Shown piece after piece: positions 56,899-63,556 of a stretch of 64,000 nucleotides of DNA. The DNA is taken from assembly GCF_008124885.1 (NCBI RefSeq), contig NZ_VNHX01000010.1, positions 1 through 64,000 of the forward strand. The letters are read 5' to 3'. This DNA is from Sphingobacterium allocomposti. GTDB taxonomy: Bacteria > Bacteroidota > Bacteroidia > Sphingobacteriales > Sphingobacteriaceae. Within the stretch, counting starts at the first letter, position 1; each line of letters starts with the position of its first letter. Under the pieces are notes generated by a model. That model saw nothing but the letters and a program-made list of their open reading frames with translations. It was not told the DNA's origin and ran no database searches. The translations under genes and the position numbers were made by a program.

Positions 56899-57948
56899 TC
56901 AATTTTTCAAAAAATTCCATACCGACCTTTCTTTGTTATCTTTCTTGTCCTGGATTACCTCAGACACGATTTGGTTAAGGAGCTCCTCGTTCTCACTGAC
57001 CAGCTTGTCTCCTAAAGAAACTATCTTCTGAATGTTCGCTGTAGAGGCCGCATCCATTGCAGGATCAATCGACGATAGGTTGCCTGGCTCAATTCTAATA
57101 TAGTTTTCAGGCCGATTCACCGATCGGAACAGCTGTTTCAAAAAGTAGTCGGTGCTTTCTGCCGAGCTACTACTCATGATATCAACCAATGCGGGACCAA
57201 TGGAAATGGCCCTTTTCTTTTTGAAATCCTCGTAATTATAAGATATTTTCGACAGCCCCGTTCCAAGGGATAGTATCCAGATGTCGTTTATCTTGTAGGT
57301 GTTGTAGCTTTTAATAACCTCTAACAAGGCGGACAGCGACGGATTATGTGCAAACACGCCTCCGTCTATGAGCGGGTAGCGCGTACCCGCTAATGAGAAA
57401 ATTTCTGCCACGGAAAAATAAGTGGGAGCGGCAGAGGTGGCACGGCAGACATCACGTATATAAAAATCGCGGGACTCGCCGTGCGATATGGCCTTCTGTT
57501 GGCGGAAAAGGTGATTCTTTCGCAGTTCGATATTGTACGCTGTTATAATACACGGTTTTATCAGTTCGCTAAGTCTGGTGTCGCCAAAATAATCGTATAA
57601 AATCCCTTCCAGAATATCGCTGTCATAAAGCTCGCTTAGCAGCCCGAATCTGCTTAGAAAACGTCGCCAACGTTTCGCCGCAAATATTTCGCTTCCATGT
57701 TTAAGATAAATGTCTAGAGCCTGCTTAGCCGTGTATTTCTGCTGCGTGTGTTCCTCTCCGAGCGGACAGAGTAGGATTGAAAGCAGAATCCCGCCCGTAC
57801 TTGTACCTGCAAAGAAATCGAAGTAGTCGGTCAGACGGGCATCGGGGTTATTTGTGGCACGTTGAATCTTTTCTTCCAGCGCAACCAATATCATCCCCGG
57901 AACAATCCCCCGTATACCGCCGCCATCAATTGAAAGTATTCTTTTCAT
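56899..57948 (-). CDS. Patatin-like phospholipase
   Basis: The 349-aa protein begins with the oxyanion motif LSIDGGGIRGIVPG. The nucleophile Ser50 lies in FAGTSTGGILLS and the catalytic Asp is in PLIDGGVFAHNPS. It is a cytosolic lipid hydrolase of the FabD/lysophospholipase-like class. Such patatins act as effectors (CapV) in CBASS defence, but no nucleotidyltransferase is nearby. It ends at the tRNA-Ser accessory region and may belong to it. Confidence 0.9.
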   Translation of the reverse strand: MKRILSIDGGGIRGIVPGMILVALEEKIQRATNNPDARLTDYFDFFAGTSTGGILLSILLCPLGEEHTQQKYTAKQALDIYLKHGSEIFAAKRWRRFLSRFGLLSELYDSDILEGILYDYFGDTRLSELIKPCIITAYNIELRKNHLFRQQKAISHGESRDFYIRDVCRATSAAPTYFSVAEIFSLAGTRYPLIDGGVFAHNPSLSALLEVIKSYNTYKINDIWILSLGTGLSKISYNYEDFKKKRAISIGPALVDIMSSSSAESTDYFLKQLFRSVNRPENYIRIEPGNLSSIDPAMDAASTANIQKIVSLGDKLVSENEELLNQIVSEVIQDKKDNKERSVWNFLKN

Positions 57949-58091
57949 CGTTCATCGGTTGTCGGAGAACTAATGTAATGAAAATGTCTGAATTCCCCAT
58001 CCGTTTTCAGGAATTCTTGTGGCGGGTATAGCTCTATCAGAGCGACGTAGGGGAAAAAATAAAAAAAATGCCCTCGTTAGGATAATTGTTT

Positions 58092-58099
58092 TATATTTG
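58092..58099 (+). promoter_or_regulatory. -7 element of the tRNA-Ser gene
   Basis: TATATTTG matches TAnnTTTG and ends 10 nt before the mature 5' end of the tRNA. Confidence 0.5.
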
Positions 58100-58109
58100 C
58101 ACTCCGAAA

Positions 58110-58197
58110 GGAGAGGTGTCAGAGTGGTCGAATGAGCAGACCTGGAAAGTCTGTATACGGGATAACCGTATCGAGGGTTCGAATCCCTCTCTCTCCG
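58110..58197 (+). tRNA. tRNA-Ser (anticodon GGA)
   Basis: A class II tRNA of 88 nt. The acceptor stem pairs GGAGAGG with TCTCTCC. The anticodon stem CAGAC/GTCTG encloses the loop CTGGAAA with GGA at 58144-58146. A long variable arm (TACGG-CCGTA) precedes the T arm GAGGG-TTCGAAT-CCCTC. The discriminator base is G at 58197. CCA is not encoded here. Its 3' end is repeated twice downstream. Confidence 0.97.
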
Positions 58198-58310
58198 CGG
58201 AGCTTCAATCAAAAGATTGGAGCTTTTTTATTTTCGCACCGTCTGTAATTTGCTGACGGAGGGATGAGAACCCAGAGGGTTCGATCCGAAGGAGGTTCAG
58301 GGTTGTGTTG
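58182..58310. repeat. Direct repeat, copy 1 (tRNA-Ser 3' end plus downstream segment)
   Basis: This 129-bp segment, beginning inside the tRNA at AATCCCTCTCTCTCCG, recurs at 58499-58629 with only five differences (two 1-bp insertions and three substitutions). It includes the terminator and a T-arm-like GGGTTCGATCC. Such repeats of a tRNA 3' end are a hallmark of integrase att sites. Confidence 0.85.
58201..58231 (+). terminator. Terminator after tRNA-Ser
   Basis: AGCTTCAATC and GATTGGAGCT (one G-T pair) form a stem around AAAA, followed by T6. The same element recurs near 58517-58547 in the duplicated segment. Confidence 0.8.
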
Positions 58311-58330
58311 GGGGCTTGCGGGGCTGAACC

Positions 58331-58346
58331 AATCCCTCTCTCTCCG
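58331..58346. repeat. 16-bp copy of the tRNA-Ser 3' end (att-like)
   Basis: AATCCCTCTCTCTCCG is identical to the tRNA 3' end, here followed by CCA and a terminator (CCCGAC/GTCGGG, T4, 58359-58382). It looks like the original end of a tRNA gene, with the intact tRNA now having an element-supplied tail. Confidence 0.7.
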
Positions 58347-58358
58347 CCACTAAAAAAT

Positions 58359-58382
58359 AAAGCCCGACTATTGTCGGGTTTT
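58359..58382 (+). terminator. Terminator next to the second tRNA-end copy
   Basis: AAGCCCGAC and GTCGGGTTTT with a 4-nt loop; a sister hairpin with the same arms occurs at 58665-58694. Confidence 0.75.
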
Positions 58383-58498
58383 GTCGTTTATAGACTTTTG
58401 CAAGCAACGTTTGAACAAAAGGGTTAAACGACAAAAAGAATGAACGGAGTGAATGGCTCTATTTTTTGTGAAGCCTCCCCCATCGGGGATCATGCAAT

Positions 58499-58629
58499 AA
58501 TCCCTCTCTCTCCGCGGAGCTTCAATCAAAAGATTGGAGCTTTTTTTATTTTCGCACCCGTCTGTAATTTGCTGACGGAGGGATGAGAACCCAGGGGGTT
58601 CGATCCGAAGGAGGTTCAAGGGTGTGTTG
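58499..58629. repeat. Direct repeat, copy 2 of the 130-bp segment
   Basis: Near-identical copy of 58182-58310, beginning with the same 16-bp tRNA end at 58499-58514. The upstream tRNA body is absent, so this is not a functional tRNA gene. The 188 bases between the two long copies hold the short copy and no gene. Confidence 0.85.
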
Positions 58630-58664
58630 AGTTATTTTAGAAAAATCTAGCGCGAAACTATAGG

Positions 58665-58694
58665 AAGCCCGACTGGGTGAAGGTCGGGCTTTTT
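58665..58694 (+). terminator. Terminator with AAGCCCGAC/GTCGGGCTT stem
   Basis: AAGCCCGAC (58665-58673) and GTCGGGCTT (58683-58691) with a T-run. Same arms as the hairpin at 58359-58382. Confidence 0.8.
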
Positions 58695-58707
58695 AGTATC
58701 TACAAAC

Positions 58708-58722
58708 GGTAACACTGTTACC
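58708..58722. promoter_or_regulatory. 15-bp perfect palindrome
   Basis: GGTAACACTGTTACC is palindromic around its central C and lies just before the GTAC array. It could be a dimer-binding operator; no partner gene is known. Confidence 0.4.
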
Positions 58723-58744
58723 CGATGCTCTTTGAGTTCACGCT

Positions 58745-58903
58745 GTACGTTGCTTTGGCATTCAGCGTACCGCGGAGGTACGGCGACCGGTATATCTCCG
58801 GTACCTTCTTAGTACCTCTCTAGTACCTTTCCAGTACCTTTTTAGTACCTTTTCAGTACACTCCCAGTACACTCCCAGTACACTCCCCGTACACTCTGCG
58901 TAC
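58745..58903. repeat. Helically phased GTAC array (11-bp period)
   Basis: GTAC occurs at 58801, 58812, 58823, 58834, 58845, 58856, 58867, 58878, 58889 and 58900, exactly 11 bp apart. Earlier GTACs at 58745, 58767 and 58778 share the period with one 1-bp slip. The unit is about YAGTACCTTTT in the first half and CCAGTACACTC in the second. All sites face the same side of the helix. The array lies about 170 bp upstream of the unknown GC-rich gene. Confidence 0.9.
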
Positions 58904-58933
58904 CTTTTTGTCCTGAAGTAAAATACCTTTTTT

Positions 58934-59024
58934 GGACATTTTGGTCGTTTTCAGACATTTTGGTCATTTTCGGACATATCACGACAATTCATGCCAATTT
59001 CGCCATATCCGGACATTTTGGACA
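58934..59024. repeat. Second phased array: GAC/GTC every 9-10 bp
   Basis: GAC, GTC or GCC occur at 58935, 58944, 58954, 58963, 58973, 58983, 58993, 59002, 59012 and 59021, forming about five 19-bp units near GACATTTTGGTCATTTTCG. Later units are degenerate. The array begins 31 bp after the GTAC array and ends 50 bp before the next start codon. Confidence 0.75.
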
Positions 59025-59074
59025 GGAGTTATTTTTTGCTGTCGCACCTTTGGATTGTCATAACAAACAATATC

Positions 59075-59833
59075 ATGGCAAAACAAGAGAGTTTAGTAAA
59101 GATTAGAGGAACGATCGGGGATCTTTCCTTTAGCAAACACCGCGAAAGAGGGTACGAGGTACGCGCGAAGGGCGGGGTCGACAAGGCCCGTATCATGAGC
59201 GATCCCAATTTTGAGCGTACGCGCGAAAACATGAGCGAGTTTGCCTCCGCCGCACAGATGGCTAAAGTGATCCGCATGCAGCTGAATAACCTGAGCAGGA
59301 GCGTGGCAGACAAATCCTTCCGCAACCGGCTTGTGTCTACGGTATATCGCATCCAGAAGGCCGATACAGAGAGCCCCCGCGGGCAGCGGACCTTCCGGCC
59401 GGAAAACTCCGGACTGCTCAGGGGGCTGGAGATCAACAGCGCGAGTAGCCTCCGGATCATGTTCGGCGGCGATCTGCCCACAGCGTACGACCGGGCGTCG
59501 GGCGAGGTGACATTGAACATCCCGGAGTTCAGCCCTCGGGATAAAGTTACCCTTCTGGAAGGAGCGACACACGTACAGTTTACGCTGGCGGCGGTAGAGC
59601 AGGCGTTAGACATGGAGGAGCTTCCGCGGCCCGAGGTGCAGCACTCGGCGTTTATTCCGCTCATCGGCGTGCGTCCGCCGGAAGCGATTCAGTTGGTGCT
59701 TCCGGCTGCCAGCGACAAGGTGGTTTATATCCTGGTCGGGATATCTACCTACCAGGAGGCGAATGGTGCATTCTATCCGCTGAAAAACAATCCGTACAAT
59801 ACATTGACCATCGTTGACGTGGATCTGCCATAA
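59075..59833 (+). CDS. Unknown protein of the GTIGDLSFSK type (Bacteroidota accessory gene)
   Basis: The 252-aa protein has no signal peptide or membrane helix. Its N-terminus (MAKQESLVKIRGTIGDLSFS, then GGVDKARIMSDPNFERTREN) resembles a set of Bacteroidota proteins of unknown function. The second half is beta-rich with IPEFSPRDKVTLLEGATHVQ. I chose the ATG at 59075; a longer frame upstream runs into the repeat array. The gene is clearly more GC-rich than its neighbours, suggesting transfer. The DUF5675 remnant follows after 58 nt, and two phased arrays precede it. A near -7 element (CACCTTTG) lies at 59045-59052. Confidence 0.75.
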   Translation: MAKQESLVKIRGTIGDLSFSKHRERGYEVRAKGGVDKARIMSDPNFERTRENMSEFASAAQMAKVIRMQLNNLSRSVADKSFRNRLVSTVYRIQKADTESPRGQRTFRPENSGLLRGLEINSASSLRIMFGGDLPTAYDRASGEVTLNIPEFSPRDKVTLLEGATHVQFTLAAVEQALDMEELPRPEVQHSAFIPLIGVRPPEAIQLVLPAASDKVVYILVGISTYQEANGAFYPLKNNPYNTLTIVDVDLP

Positions 59834-59891
59834 TCCATGATCCTTGGCGGGACACTCCGTCCCCGCCTTATTGCTTACTATTTATACGTAA

Positions 59892-60309
59892 ATGAAGAAT
59901 ACACATACCCTGGTGCTCCGCCGGAAGTACGGAGAACAGGGAACAAACGGAACCGTCACCTATCAGGAACGCACATCTGCCATACGATCGAGCTGCCCGA
60001 CCGCAACAATATCCCCGCATCAGCTGCATACCCGAGGGGCGCTATAAGCCGCAGAGGCGGCAATACCCGCGGCATGGCGAACAGATCGGCCTTCCGAATG
60101 TGCTGAACCGCGAGGCCATCCTGATACACCCCGCAAACAATGCCCTGAAGGAGCTGCTCGGGTGCATCGCTCCCGTAACGGCGCTGACGGGCGAAGGGCA
60201 AGGAACCGGCAGCAGGGCGGCCCTAACGCTTTCGGCTCAATCCTTTTTTTATACACATTATACGACTAGGCCTAGGCAGTTCGTATTTACAGTCTCATTC
60301 GTTTATTGA
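59892..60309 (+). pseudogene. DUF5675 family gene with two frameshifts
   Basis: Three consecutive frames together give one DUF5675-like protein: MKNTHTLVLRRKYGEQGTNG (frame of 59892), then HICHTIELPDRNNIP (frame of 59837), then RISCIPEGRYKPQRRQYPRH (frame of 60016). After that comes the C-terminal half with LIHPANNALKELLGCIAPVT. Both breaks are explained by loss of a single C: near 59970 in CGCCAC, and near 60016 in a C5 run read as C4. The conserved H and GCI of the family are intact. It may be a real pseudogene, a sequencing error, or a slippage-switched gene. GC-rich like its upstream neighbour. Confidence 0.8.
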
Positions 60310-60465
60310 AAAATGGTTGACGGCTGCATGCTGTCTTTGGTTGGAGCGATTAAACGCCCACATCGTAAATATCCCGTGAACCTATTGCCCGCATCTTTGT
60401 CCTCTAGTATGAGTGCCGCGAGAAGGCATAAAATAAGGTTTATCAACATTATAAAAATTAAGGTC

Positions 60466-60651
60466 ATGAATGTAAAACGTACTTTTGGAACTATTCTCAC
60501 CATCCTGGGTATTATCGGCTTGATTTACACCGGATATGAACTGATTAACAACAGTACCGCCTACACACCGCTTATAGTCATTGGTGTTATCTCTTTAATC
60601 TTCTTTTTCTCAGGTATCGGTCTGGTCAAAAACACGAAAGACGCGGCATAG
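60466..60651 (+). CDS. Small two-helix membrane protein
   Basis: The 61-aa product (start at 60466) has two hydrophobic helices (about residues 7-25 and 32-53; TILTILGIIGLIYTGYE and LIVIGVISLIFFFSGIGL) and a short basic/polar tail. Small proteins of this kind are common in Sphingobacteriaceae; no function known. Purine-rich AAGG lies just before the ATG. An inverted repeat follows the gene. Confidence 0.7.
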   Translation: MNVKRTFGTILTILGIIGLIYTGYELINNSTAYTPLIVIGVISLIFFFSGIGLVKNTKDAA

Positions 60652-60695
60652 GCAGGAAATGCGGACATAACTAGATACGATTCGATCAACGGCGG

Positions 60696-60746
60696 GCGGC
60701 CTACGTTCCGTCAATACATTCATTTGCCCAACCCGAAGTAGGCCGC
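60696..60746. repeat. Inverted repeat in the gap after the small membrane gene
   Basis: GCGGCCTAC (60696-60704) and GTAGGCCGC (60738-60746) form a 9-bp stem with a 33-nt loop. It could act as a weak terminator. The rest of the 196-base gap shows nothing else. Confidence 0.45.
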
Positions 60747-60847
60747 TCGACGTATTTTCACCTAATCGAGCCGTTCTGGCGTCATCTGGTTAAACCATAG
60801 CGGAAAAACCTGTTCTAACATATAGTGCTCACCAACTTCAATGTATT

Positions 60848-61411
60848 ATGGAGATTAGGGATAAACTAAGCGAAGAGATAAACCAATGGGTCGCCCAAGA
60901 GATCGAAAATCTTGGATCCGGTCTCGACAGTATAAACAAAGAGGGATATGAATCATACAAGAGCCGGATTATCGCGTTCTTTGAGGACTTCTATCATTTA
61001 GATCTGGAACAGCTTGGTGAGTATCAAACGCATGGTATGGTGAGAGCGGCCGACCTCGAAAAGACCACCGATATAGCGTCAGGGCAACGCTCCGCAGTTC
61101 CCAGTGGCGACTTCCTCCGCGTATCCTATCCGATATCGCTGAAATGTAAATCTCCTAGAGTTTTTGAAGTTTTACAAACCGTGCTTGGCGAGGGGATACA
61201 CTTGCAGCGGGATCACTTCTCCGTCGTCATCCCTGTTGGGACCAGTAGGCTGACGCCCCAGGATATCGCTCATCTTTCTTCAACACGAGAAACATTTTTA
61301 CGTAATATAGCCGCAGTCAAAGAAGAGCTTTCGCATTTGGTAGAAATGGCCAAAATAGGACTGGAAAAGCGGCTTTCACAACAAATTTCCAATAGATTAG
61401 CCGCATCCTGA
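60848..61411 (+). CDS. Hypothetical protein
   Basis: The 187-aa soluble protein has mostly helical ends and a beta-rich centre (LRVSYPISLKCKSPRVFEVL and HFSVVIPVGTSRLTPQDIAH). No signal peptide, membrane helix or known motif is visible. Its composition is like that of the core genes nearby. The stop codon lies inside the loop of a terminator. Confidence 0.65.
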   Translation: MEIRDKLSEEINQWVAQEIENLGSGLDSINKEGYESYKSRIIAFFEDFYHLDLEQLGEYQTHGMVRAADLEKTTDIASGQRSAVPSGDFLRVSYPISLKCKSPRVFEVLQTVLGEGIHLQRDHFSVVIPVGTSRLTPQDIAHLSSTRETFLRNIAAVKEELSHLVEMAKIGLEKRLSQQISNRLAAS

Positions 61412-61428
61412 GGAATGATGCGGCCGTT
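61400..61428 (+). terminator. Terminator overlapping the 3' end of the 187-aa gene
   Basis: GCCGCATC (61400-61407) and GATGCGGC (61417-61424) form an 8-bp stem, followed by CGTTTT. Confidence 0.7.
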
Positions 61429-61484
61429 TTCGGCTTGACAGATGCGTACGCGCCGTTTCAGTGGGGATTTGCTCTTCAGAGCCG

Positions 61485-62081
61485 TCAATGATGTGATGTC
61501 TCATCTTCCTTACCTCCGGCCAACTTAAATAGTTCGTTCACTTTTGGCAAATACGCAGCGGCGAAGTTGCGTAACCCCGGCTCTGTATTCCTACTCAACC
61601 TATACAGCTGGTCTTTCACAATGGCCGATTCATGTTGCACATGTTGAAGGTAGCTATCGTCTGTGTACGCCGTCGCTTGGTCTTGTGTCGATTCCTCCAC
61701 TGTCCGATCCATATCGGTTTCGCTCGTATCCCGCAACGCTGTCTGGTTTTCCGGAGAATGGAAACGTTCAGCACGCAATACAGGAAACACGACATAATAT
61801 TTCGACGACAGGGTGTCTAACGCCGGAATCATATCGCTGTAAAGCTCTTTAACCTGTGCGGCTACTTTCTTAACCTGCGGTGAGTACGCCCGCGATTCTG
61901 CATACGCCGCGTAGTCCCGTTCGTAAAAAGCCTTGCCTCCAACTATCTGAAAAAAATTATATCCGTCTTGATCGACCGACGACTCGTTTGTAAGATTTAG
62001 TTGGTTGATCCTTGTCTGTTTCGGACTACAGGAAGTCAAGACTGCTACACATGAGGCTGTTAGTAGTATGTTTACTTTCAT
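61485..62081 (-). CDS. DUF4142-like lipoprotein
   Basis: The 198-aa protein begins with a lipoprotein signal peptide (MKVNILLTASCVAVLTSCSP, Cys18). The helical mature part resembles the DUF4142 (ferritin-like/periplasmic) family, with ESAIVKDQLYRLSRNTEPGL and FAAAYLPKVNELFKLA near the end. Function unknown; such proteins are often induced by stress. It is divergent in orientation from the ECF sigma gene 386 bp away. Confidence 0.75.
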   Translation of the reverse strand: MKVNILLTASCVAVLTSCSPKQTRINQLNLTNESSVDQDGYNFFQIVGGKAFYERDYAAYAESRAYSPQVKKVAAQVKELYSDMIPALDTLSSKYYVVFPVLRAERFHSPENQTALRDTSETDMDRTVEESTQDQATAYTDDSYLQHVQHESAIVKDQLYRLSRNTEPGLRNFAAAYLPKVNELFKLAGGKEDETSHH

Positions 62082-62096
62082 ATTTTTCGTTTTATC

Positions 62097-62312
62097 CTAT
62101 GAACACCCAAAACGCCTTGCAGTTTCCATAAATTTGTTTTTCCCAGTACCTATCGGCACACATCCCTTAATAGCCGGTCCACGATCCTTGTCGGCAGTGC
62201 CTAGTTTTATTGACACCGGATATTTCCTGCGACACTTCGGAAAGTACCTGAAATGAAAAAATAAATCTTCCTTCAGTCCCTGAGGAACCATATCTTTTTC
62301 CAGAAAACCCAT
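62097..62312 (-). CDS. Small uncharacterised ORF, possibly a fragment
   Basis: The 71-residue frame contains YFPKCRRKYPVSIKLGTADK and CVPIGTGKNKFMETARRFGC, which look protein-like, with three Cys. I do not recognise it. A second frame starting at 62328 has a strong ribosome-binding site (GAGGAGG) and runs through the same DNA, so this may be a frameshifted gene or a real small ORF. The other possibility is that neither is coding. Confidence 0.35.
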   Translation of the reverse strand: MGFLEKDMVPQGLKEDLFFHFRYFPKCRRKYPVSIKLGTADKDRGPAIKGCVPIGTGKNKFMETARRFGCS

Positions 62313-62466
62313 GCGTTCCGCTATATTTCATAGAAGAAAAAAATACCTCCTCGGCATGGTACTTATCGCACACGATTTCTAACGCCATTTTCCAGACAAA
62401 AATTGGCGAATAGCAGCATTGTTTTTGATGTTACGCTTGTACATCGACAACTAAAACAGTAAAACT

Positions 62467-62997
62467 ATGGAAAGCAGAGAACTTAATTTCGAACTACTTA
62501 AAAACCAAAAAATTTTAAAGAACATCGCCTATAAATTCACAAAGGATCCGGAAGAAATCGAAGAACTTGTACAGGAAGCGTTGGTGCGATCCGTAAAATA
62601 TGTAGACAAGTTTTTTAACAATCCTAAACTGGTCGCGTGGTTGTATGTGATCATGAAAAATGTGTACATCAACAATTATCGCAGAAACCAAAAACACTAT
62701 CAGTTTGAAGACCATCAGAAGGCGAGCTACAGAATCGAGGGATGTACCGAACCCTCTGTAGATAATCACGCCGAAGGGAAGTTTGTTATGAACGATATAC
62801 AATGTGCATTGAAAAAATTGCCGAAGGACTATTACGACCTGTTTATTAAGTTCATGGACGGCTATAAATACCGGGAGCTATCAGAGGAATTCAATATGCC
62901 CGAGGGCACCATCAAAACGCGTATCCATTATACCAGGAAATTTCTTCAGAAACAGCTTTCCGCCTACGGTAAAGATAAAAAGCGGTGGGCGGCGTGA
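62467..62997 (+). CDS. ECF-type RNA polymerase sigma factor
   Basis: The 176-aa protein has region 2 (DPEEIEELVQEALVRSVKYV, AWLYVIMKNVYINNYRRN) and region 4 (ALKKLPKDYYDLFIKFMDGY, MPEGTIKTRIHYTRKFLQKQ). It is a group IV sigma factor. No anti-sigma gene follows on the plus strand, so control is unclear; the DUF4142 lipoprotein gene is its nearest characterised neighbour. A T-rich gap of 559 bases follows. Confidence 0.93.
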   Translation: MESRELNFELLKNQKILKNIAYKFTKDPEEIEELVQEALVRSVKYVDKFFNNPKLVAWLYVIMKNVYINNYRRNQKHYQFEDHQKASYRIEGCTEPSVDNHAEGKFVMNDIQCALKKLPKDYYDLFIKFMDGYKYRELSEEFNMPEGTIKTRIHYTRKFLQKQLSAYGKDKKRWAA

Positions 62998-63145
62998 AGG
63001 AGATCGATTCATCTGATAAATTTCTTGGATGTTCCGCGGCAATAATGGTCATAGGGAGCCTACTGAACGAAGTCGAACAGTCTCGCGTATGCCTTTGAAA
63101 TATGAACATAGACCCATTCCACGATTTATCGCCCGAAATCCGAGG

Positions 63146-63219
63146 CTTCGACAGGCTCAGCCTGACATGTGCTTCGACAGGCTCAGCCTGATATGTGTTT
63201 TGACAGGCTGAGCCTGCCA
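63146..63219. repeat. Tandem palindromic intergenic repeats (CTTCGACAGGCTCAGCCTGACA type)
   Basis: Copies start at 63146 and 63172, and a diverged third lies at about 63198-63219, at a 26-bp spacing. Each contains the palindrome CAGGCTCAGCCTG. This is a dispersed intergenic repeat type seen in many Bacteroidota genomes, resembling REP elements. A related degenerate element (GAACGAAGTCGAAC) lies at 63064-63078. The whole gap 62998-63556 has no supported gene. Confidence 0.8.
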
Positions 63220-63556
63220 TTGTACGGATAGACACACTGCACTTCCACAGAATCCGTACTGTCCCCGACGTGCGCAGTGTCAGATTGGTTAATCATACGC
63301 AATGGGTAAACACAATTGAATAAATACAAAGTTATTGCCGAAGCGCTGTTTGTTCCAGGTTGGCCAGGCTGAGCGTGATATTGTTAGGGATCATATCACA
63401 GTAAAACAAGAAGGTCTTTTCTCAAACCAGCAACAACACCAGTCTAAGGCGCTCTATGACGCTCCTCGTTTCACTACCATAACAAATGTATTAAACACAA
63501 TATTTCCGACACCCGTTCGGGACGAACAGGGGAGAAGCCTTTACGCTCAGCCGGTT

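Noticed and set aside
56899..57948. CapV effector of a CBASS system
   Set aside because: No CD-NTase (DncV-like) or ancillary Cap genes are adjacent; only the patatin motifs are present.
58499..58629. Second tRNA-Ser gene
   Set aside because: Only the 3' end is repeated; D arm, anticodon arm and variable arm are missing.
58745..58903. CRISPR array
   Set aside because: The unit is only 11 bp with no spacers and no cas genes; it is a phased tandem array.
58991..59074. Longer N-terminus for the GTIGD-type protein
   Set aside because: The extra codons run into the degenerate repeat array, and MAKQESL fits the family-like start.
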